This document shows positions 59,598 through 64,000 of a stretch of DNA of 64,000 bases, piece by piece. A program made the translations under genes and the position numbers. The stretch comes from CAZHAX01 sp964530325 (GTDB taxonomy: Bacteria > Chloroflexota > Anaerolineae > B4-G1): positions 62,001 to 126,000 of the forward strand of contig CAZHAX010000004.1 in assembly GCA_964530325.1 (NCBI GenBank). Direction: 5' to 3'. The notes below the pieces were generated by a model that saw nothing but the letters and a program-made list of their open reading frames with translations, was not told the origin of the DNA and did not search any database. Position 1 is the first letter of the stretch. Each line of letters opens with the position of its first letter.

Positions 59598-60227
59598 ATG
59601 AACGCGGATGTGTCTCGTCGAGAGCGAAAGAAGCAGCACACGCGCAGCCGGCTGATGGATGCGGCGCTGGCCCTGTTTCGCGAGCACGGCTACGAGGAGA
59701 CGACGATCGAGCAGATCACCGAGCGGGCAGACGTCGCCAAAGGCACGTTTTTCAACTACTTCGAGACGAAGGAGTCGATCCTGCCCGCGCTAGCCGAGCA
59801 TCATCTGGAGCAGCTGAGCCAGTCGCTGCTGCCGGAGGCAGGCGCTCCAGCCAGTCCCGTAGAGCGGATCAAGATGGCAATCTGCCGGATCGCCGAGGAG
59901 ACGCTGTCGGACGCTACCTTCACCCACCGGCTGTTCGGCGCGCGGCCCTGCAAGCACGATCAGGCCCACCACGGGCCGCCGCGAGGGCCGGCTCAAGCCG
60001 TCGCCTCGCTTCTCGCCGAGCAGGTGCGCCAGGCACAGGATGCGGGAGAGATACGGGCGGAACTGGACCCCCTTCAGGTGGGCGGCATACTTCGCGGCAT
60101 GCTGTTCAACCAGATGATGTTGTGGCATCACGGGCACAGGCCCGCCCCACTTTCAGAGCTGCTTGGCAGGGCCGTTGACCTGCTGATGGAAGGAGTAGCT
60201 GGCCCGGCCTGGAAGATGCCGAGCTGA
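59598..60227 (+). CDS. TetR/AcrR-family transcriptional repressor
   Basis: The 209-residue protein has the TetR helix-turn-helix: RSRLMDAALALFREHGYEET, TTIEQITERADVAKGTFFNYF and KESILPAL. A variable C-terminal ligand domain follows. The ATG at 59598 follows CCGGAG by seven bases. It precedes a two-gene ABC exporter and has a perfect inverted repeat in its own promoter, so it probably represses itself and the exporter until an export substrate binds. The ligand is unknown. Confidence 0.93.
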   Translation: MNADVSRRERKKQHTRSRLMDAALALFREHGYEETTIEQITERADVAKGTFFNYFETKESILPALAEHHLEQLSQSLLPEAGAPASPVERIKMAICRIAEETLSDATFTHRLFGARPCKHDQAHHGPPRGPAQAVASLLAEQVRQAQDAGEIRAELDPLQVGGILRGMLFNQMMLWHHGHRPAPLSELLGRAVDLLMEGVAGPAWKMPS

Positions 60228-60309
60228 CCAGAGCGCAGGGTCACCGCGCTGTCGGTTCTCCAACAGCTGAGTGACCAGCCGCCAAATCCAACACAGGAGC
60301 GTTGTTTGC

Positions 60310-62547
60310 ATGATTCGCTTGGCCAGGTACCTCAAACCTTATATGGGAATGGTCCTGCTCGCCATCGTCCTGCTCTTCGCGCAGGCGAACTTCGATCTGG
60401 CGCTGCCGGACTATCTCTCGCGGATCGTCAATGTGGGCATCCAGCAGGGCGGCATCGAGAACGCAGTGCCACTGGCGATGCGCGAGAGCCAGATGGCGAA
60501 ACTACTCATCTTTGTCAGCGATGAAGACAGGGCGGCTGTACTCGACGCCTACAAGCTGATCGATCAGGCCTCACCAGAGTACGAGACCGCCGTGCAGGAC
60601 TATCCCATTCTGGGGACGGAACCGGTCTACGTACGCAGCGCAATGAGCCAGGAGGAGATCGACCGCCTCAGCCCTGTCACCGGCCGGGCCATTCTGGTCG
60701 TTTCGCTGATAGATCGGCTGATGGCTGACCCCTCGAGCATCCCGGACCTGGGTGCAGATCTACCATTCGACCCCAGCATGATCCCGCCGGGCGCAGACCT
60801 CTTCGCCCTCTTGGCGCAGCTTCCCGCGGCGCAACTGGAGCAGATCAAGAGCCGCATCGGTGAGCAGTTCGCCCTGCTGGGCGATAGGGCGATCATTCAG
60901 GCGGCTGCGAGGCCTATCCAGGCGGAGTACGAAGCCGTCGGCTTAGATACGCACGAGCTGCAGACCAGCTACATCCTCGGCGTCGGTGGAGTGATGTTGC
61001 TGCTCACACTGTCCGCTGGCGCCTGCACGATCGCTGTAGGCTTCCTGGCCGCGCGAACGGCGGCCGGCGCGGGGCGCGATATCCGCAAGGATCTCTTCAG
61101 CAAGGTGGAGAGCTTCTCCAGCACCGAGTTCGACAGCTTCTCCACTGCCTCCCTGATCACGCGCACCACGAATGACGTCACTCAGATCCAGACGGTGATC
61201 ATGATGCTGCGCCTCGCGTTCTTTGCACCGATCATGGGCATAGGCGGCGTCATCCGCGCCCTGGGCAAGGGGGGCTCGATGTGGTGGCTGATCGCCGTCG
61301 CAGTGCTCACGCTGATCGGCCTGGTCCTGGTCGTCGTCTCCATTGCCATGCCCAAGTTCAAGGCGGTGCAGAAGCTGATCGACCGCATCAACCTGGTGGC
61401 CCGCGAGAGCCTGTCCGGCATGATGGTCATCCGCGCCTTCAACAGGCAGGCGTTCGAGGAGAACCGTTTCGACAAGGCGAACGTCGATCTGACTGCGGTA
61501 ATGTTGTTCATCAACCGGGTGATGGTGATCATGATGCCGGTGATGATGCTGATCATGAACGGCCTGGCCATGGCGATCATCTGGGTCGGCGCCCATCAGA
61601 TAGCCGAGGCAAACATGCAGGTCGGTGACATGATGGCCTTCATCCAGTACGCCATGCAGATCGTGATGTCGTTCCTGATGCTGACCATGCTGTTCGTCTT
61701 CCTGCCGCGCGCCGCCGTGTCCGCCGACCGCATCGCCGACGTGCTGGACACTGAGCCGGTCATCCGCGATCCCCAGCAGCCCCGCGAGTTCGCCCGGGCC
61801 ACGCACGGTGAAATCGAGTTCCGCCGCGTCTCCTTCCGCTATCCCGGAGCGCCTGAGAACATACTGCGCGACATCACATTCACTGCCCAGCCCGGCCAGA
61901 CGATCGGGGTTATCGGCCCCACCGGCTGCGGCAAGTCGACGCTGGTCAACCTGATACCCCGCTTCTACGACGTGTCCGAGGGTGCAGTGCTGGTCGACGG
62001 CGTCGACGTGCGAGAGGTATCCCAACAGGACCTGCGAGACAGGATTGGCTATATCCCGCAGACCGGCACGCTCTTCTCAGGCACCATCGAGAGCAACCTG
62101 CTCTACGCAGATGAGAACGCCAGCGCTGAGACGCTGCGGGAAGCGATCGGCGTAGCCCAGGCGAGCGAGTTCGTCTTTGCAGACGAGCTGGGCCTGCAGG
62201 CGCCGATCGCCCAGGGCGGGGCGAACGTATCCGGCGGTCAGAAGCAGCGCCTGTCGATCGCCCGCGCCCTGGTCAAGAAGCCGCCCATCTACATATTCGA
62301 CGACAGCTTCTCCGCACTCGACTTCCGAACGGACCAGGCCCTGCGCGCGGCCCTGAAGCAGAAGACCGGTGACAGCACAGTCTTGATCGTGACCCAGCGG
62401 GTGGGCACGATCAAGAACGCCGACCAGATCATAGTGCTCGAAGAGGGCCGGCTGTGCGGTGTCGGCACACACCACCATCTGATGGAATGCTGCGAGTGCT
62501 ATAGAGAGATCGCGCTGTCGCAGCTGAGCGCGGAGGAACTGGCATGA
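60310..62547 (+). CDS. ABC exporter subunit with degenerate ATP site (heterodimer half A)
   Basis: The 745-residue protein is a half-transporter. The first transmembrane helix (MVLLAIVLLFAQANFDLAL) is separated from the second by an unusually long outer loop of about 180 residues (residues 45-225). The nucleotide-binding domain has GVIGPTGCGKSTLVNLI near residue 535 and NVSGGQKQRLSIARAL near 640. However, Walker B is IYIFDDSFSALD, with Asp in place of the catalytic Glu, and the H-loop reads VTQRVGTIK with Gln instead of His. This is the expected degenerate half of a heterodimeric exporter such as TM287/288. The next gene overlaps it by four bases. Confidence 0.93.
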   Translation: MIRLARYLKPYMGMVLLAIVLLFAQANFDLALPDYLSRIVNVGIQQGGIENAVPLAMRESQMAKLLIFVSDEDRAAVLDAYKLIDQASPEYETAVQDYPILGTEPVYVRSAMSQEEIDRLSPVTGRAILVVSLIDRLMADPSSIPDLGADLPFDPSMIPPGADLFALLAQLPAAQLEQIKSRIGEQFALLGDRAIIQAAARPIQAEYEAVGLDTHELQTSYILGVGGVMLLLTLSAGACTIAVGFLAARTAAGAGRDIRKDLFSKVESFSSTEFDSFSTASLITRTTNDVTQIQTVIMMLRLAFFAPIMGIGGVIRALGKGGSMWWLIAVAVLTLIGLVLVVVSIAMPKFKAVQKLIDRINLVARESLSGMMVIRAFNRQAFEENRFDKANVDLTAVMLFINRVMVIMMPVMMLIMNGLAMAIIWVGAHQIAEANMQVGDMMAFIQYAMQIVMSFLMLTMLFVFLPRAAVSADRIADVLDTEPVIRDPQQPREFARATHGEIEFRRVSFRYPGAPENILRDITFTAQPGQTIGVIGPTGCGKSTLVNLIPRFYDVSEGAVLVDGVDVREVSQQDLRDRIGYIPQTGTLFSGTIESNLLYADENASAETLREAIGVAQASEFVFADELGLQAPIAQGGANVSGGQKQRLSIARALVKKPPIYIFDDSFSALDFRTDQALRAALKQKTGDSTVLIVTQRVGTIKNADQIIVLEEGRLCGVGTHHHLMECCECYREIALSQLSAEELA

Positions 62548-64000
62548 ATCAGCGAGACAGCAACAAAGCCGGCGACCGGCCGCTGATCGGGCCCGGAAGC
62601 GGCCGCGGGCTGATGGGCCGTGGCGGTCACGTGCGCATGGCCATGATGGGCGGCGACAAGCCCCGGGACTTCAAAGGTACGATGGCCAGGCTGATCCAGT
62701 ACCTGGGCAAGTACAGAAGCGCCGTGGCGATCGTTCTTGTGTTTGCGGTGGCCTCGACGGCGGCCGCCATCGCCGGGCCGAAGATCCTGGGCCGGGCGAC
62801 GACCAAGCTCTTCGAGGGCGTGCTCGCCGAGCTCAGCGGAACGGGTGAGATTGATTTTGCCTACGTGGGCCAGATACTCCTGACTACACTTGGCCTGTAC
62901 TCGGCGTCGGCGCTATTCAGCTACATCCAGGGCTGGATCATGGCCAACGTCTCGACCAGCCTGGCCTACCGCTTCCGCAGAGATATCTCCCTGAAGATCA
63001 ACCGCCTGCCGCTGAAGTACTTCGACGGCACTACCCAGGGCGAGGTCCTCTCCCGCATCACCAACGACGTCGATACGGTCAACCAGACGCTGAGCCAGAG
63101 CCTGACCCAGATCATCACCTCCGCCGTGACAGTCGTCGGCGTGCTCGTCATGATGCTATCGATCAACTGGTTGATGACGGTGGTGGCTCTGCTGACCATA
63201 CCCCTGTCCGGGGTGGTGGTCACGCTCATCGTCAAGCAATCGCAGAAGCACTTCATGCGCCAGCAGGTCTACCTGGGGCACATCAACGGCCACGTGGAGG
63301 AGATGTACGGCGGCCACCTGGTGATGAAGGCCTTCAACGGCGAAGAGAGGAGCATCCGCACCTTCACGGGTCTCAACGACACTCTCTACGATTCCGCCTG
63401 GCGCTCGCAGTTCCTATCGGGCATGATGATGCCCCTGATGCGCTTCGTAGGAAACGTGGGCTACGTCGCCGTGGCCGTGACCGGCGGGTGGCTCGCCGCC
63501 GCAGGCTCCATCACGGTCGGCGACGTGCAGGCGCTGATCCAGTACGTCACCTCGTTCACCCAGCCGATCAGCCAGCTGGCCAGCATCTCCAACGTGCTGC
63601 AGCAGACTGCCGCGGCGGCCGAGCGCGTCTTCGAGTTCCTCGACCAAGAGGAGGAAGTGGCCGAGGCGGCGCAGCCGGTCACGTTGCCCAAGGTCACGGG
63701 ACAGGTGGAGTTCAGGAACGTGGCCTTTGGCTACGACCCGAAGCAGGCCGTGATCCACGACTTCAGCGCGGTCGCCGAGCCCGGCAAGAAGATCGCAATC
63801 GTGGGGCCGACAGGCGCCGGGAAGACGACGATGGTCAAGCTCCTGATGCGCTTCTACGACGTCAACGGTGGGGCGATCCTGGTCGACGGGCACGACATTC
63901 GCGACTTCTGCCGTGCGGACCTGCGCACCATGTTCGGCATGGTGCTGCAGGATACCTGGCTCTTCAACGGCACCATCATGGAGAACATCCGCTACGGCCG
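62544..64000 (+). CDS. ABC exporter subunit (heterodimer half B), cut by window end
   Basis: Only the first 485 codons are present. A Gly/Arg-rich N-terminus (RPLIGPGSGRGLMGRGGHVR) precedes six helices including AVAIVLVFAVASTAAAIAG and SAVTVVGVLVMMLSINWL. The nucleotide-binding domain begins with IAIVGPTGAGKTTMVKLL near residue 420 and reaches the Q-loop MVLQDTWLFNGTIMENIRYG at the edge. Signature, Walker B and H-loop are outside the window. The ATG overlaps the upstream stop (ATGA). It should carry the catalytically competent site with half A. The substrate is not indicated; such pairs export drugs, lipids or peptides. Confidence 0.93.
   Translation, partial: MNQRDSNKAGDRPLIGPGSGRGLMGRGGHVRMAMMGGDKPRDFKGTMARLIQYLGKYRSAVAIVLVFAVASTAAAIAGPKILGRATTKLFEGVLAELSGTGEIDFAYVGQILLTTLGLYSASALFSYIQGWIMANVSTSLAYRFRRDISLKINRLPLKYFDGTTQGEVLSRITNDVDTVNQTLSQSLTQIITSAVTVVGVLVMMLSINWLMTVVALLTIPLSGVVVTLIVKQSQKHFMRQQVYLGHINGHVEEMYGGHLVMKAFNGEERSIRTFTGLNDTLYDSAWRSQFLSGMMMPLMRFVGNVGYVAVAVTGGWLAAAGSITVGDVQALIQYVTSFTQPISQLASISNVLQQTAAAAERVFEFLDQEEEVAEAAQPVTLPKVTGQVEFRNVAFGYDPKQAVIHDFSAVAEPGKKIAIVGPTGAGKTTMVKLLMRFYDVNGGAILVDGHDIRDFCRADLRTMFGMVLQDTWLFNGTIMENIRYG

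Noticed and set aside
60943..62025. Minus-strand open frame (360 codons) opposite the ABC exporter gene
   Set aside because: His/Asp-rich low-complexity translation antisense to an unmistakable ABC transporter.

Overview
This is 64 kb of one GC-rich bacterial chromosome with dense coding, many genes overlapping by 4 bases (ATGA/GTGA) and frequent GTG/TTG starts. No rRNA, tRNA, insertion sequence, prophage or CRISPR array was seen. The gene complement and order fit Chloroflexota best (inference, no phylogeny was run). Signs are T-box and SAM-I control, Asp23/AmaP and FakA/DegV proteins, a RecG with a long N-terminal extension next to coaD, and several archaeal-type or clostridial-type enzymes: ApgM, a GMP synthase without its glutaminase domain, stand-alone AICAR formyltransferase and a PurO-type IMP cyclohydrolase. 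Many promoters match TTGACA-17-TATAAT closely.

Layout. 1-3.3 kb (minus): a tandem pair of superfamily-1 helicase-like genes, one with a degenerate motif II, the other cut by the window edge. 3.4-7.0 kb (minus): a SAM-I riboswitch operon with a cystathionine gamma-synthase-type enzyme, a HAD phosphatase and stand-alone AICAR formyltransferase. 7.0-9.4 kb (minus): a PadR operon (PadR, HAAS-like protein, two membrane proteins) with a palindromic operator. 9.5-18 kb: a soluble PAS histidine kinase, C39-like peptidase, uvrA, a GH172/DUF2961 protein and a metallo-beta-lactamase fold hydrolase.

16.7-28.8 kb (minus): a run of twelve genes with gaps under 50 bases, headed by a T-box leader with an apparent threonine (ACC) specifier. 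It contains hom, lysC, asd, a methyltransferase, an AhpD-like protein, thrC, a PurO-type IMP cyclohydrolase, an ApgM-family enzyme, the GMP synthase ATP-pyrophosphatase subunit, an aspartate aminotransferase, an unknown protein and a fumarylacetoacetase-family enzyme. No classical homoserine kinase is present; the ApgM-family protein is the best candidate for that step. The PurO-type gene supplies the activity missing from the stand-alone AICAR formyltransferase of the SAM operon.

28.8-43.8 kb: two secreted proteins (one an internal duplication), a candidate small RNA, a PHP-aminotransferase-proC operon, scpB, a lipoprotein, a GT2-YfhO-AmaP operon, a MocA-HAD fusion, rlmN and rpmB. 43.8-57.3 kb (plus): a housekeeping run of Asp23, FakA, two DegV, RecG, CoaD and a coiled-coil protein, then rpmF, fabD, a membrane protein, fabG, a second Asp23, nusB, tatA, tatC and a hydrolase. 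57.3-64 kb: RNase PH (apparently leaderless) with a metalloprotease-like protein lacking its catalytic glutamate, then a divergent TetR-controlled heterodimeric ABC exporter whose first subunit has a degenerate ATP site; the second subunit runs off the window.

The most interesting points are the alternative homoserine kinase candidate inside a threonine T-box operon, the split replacement of bifunctional PurH across two differently regulated operons, the helicase pair, the MocA-HAD fusion and the two unassigned promoter-terminator units.
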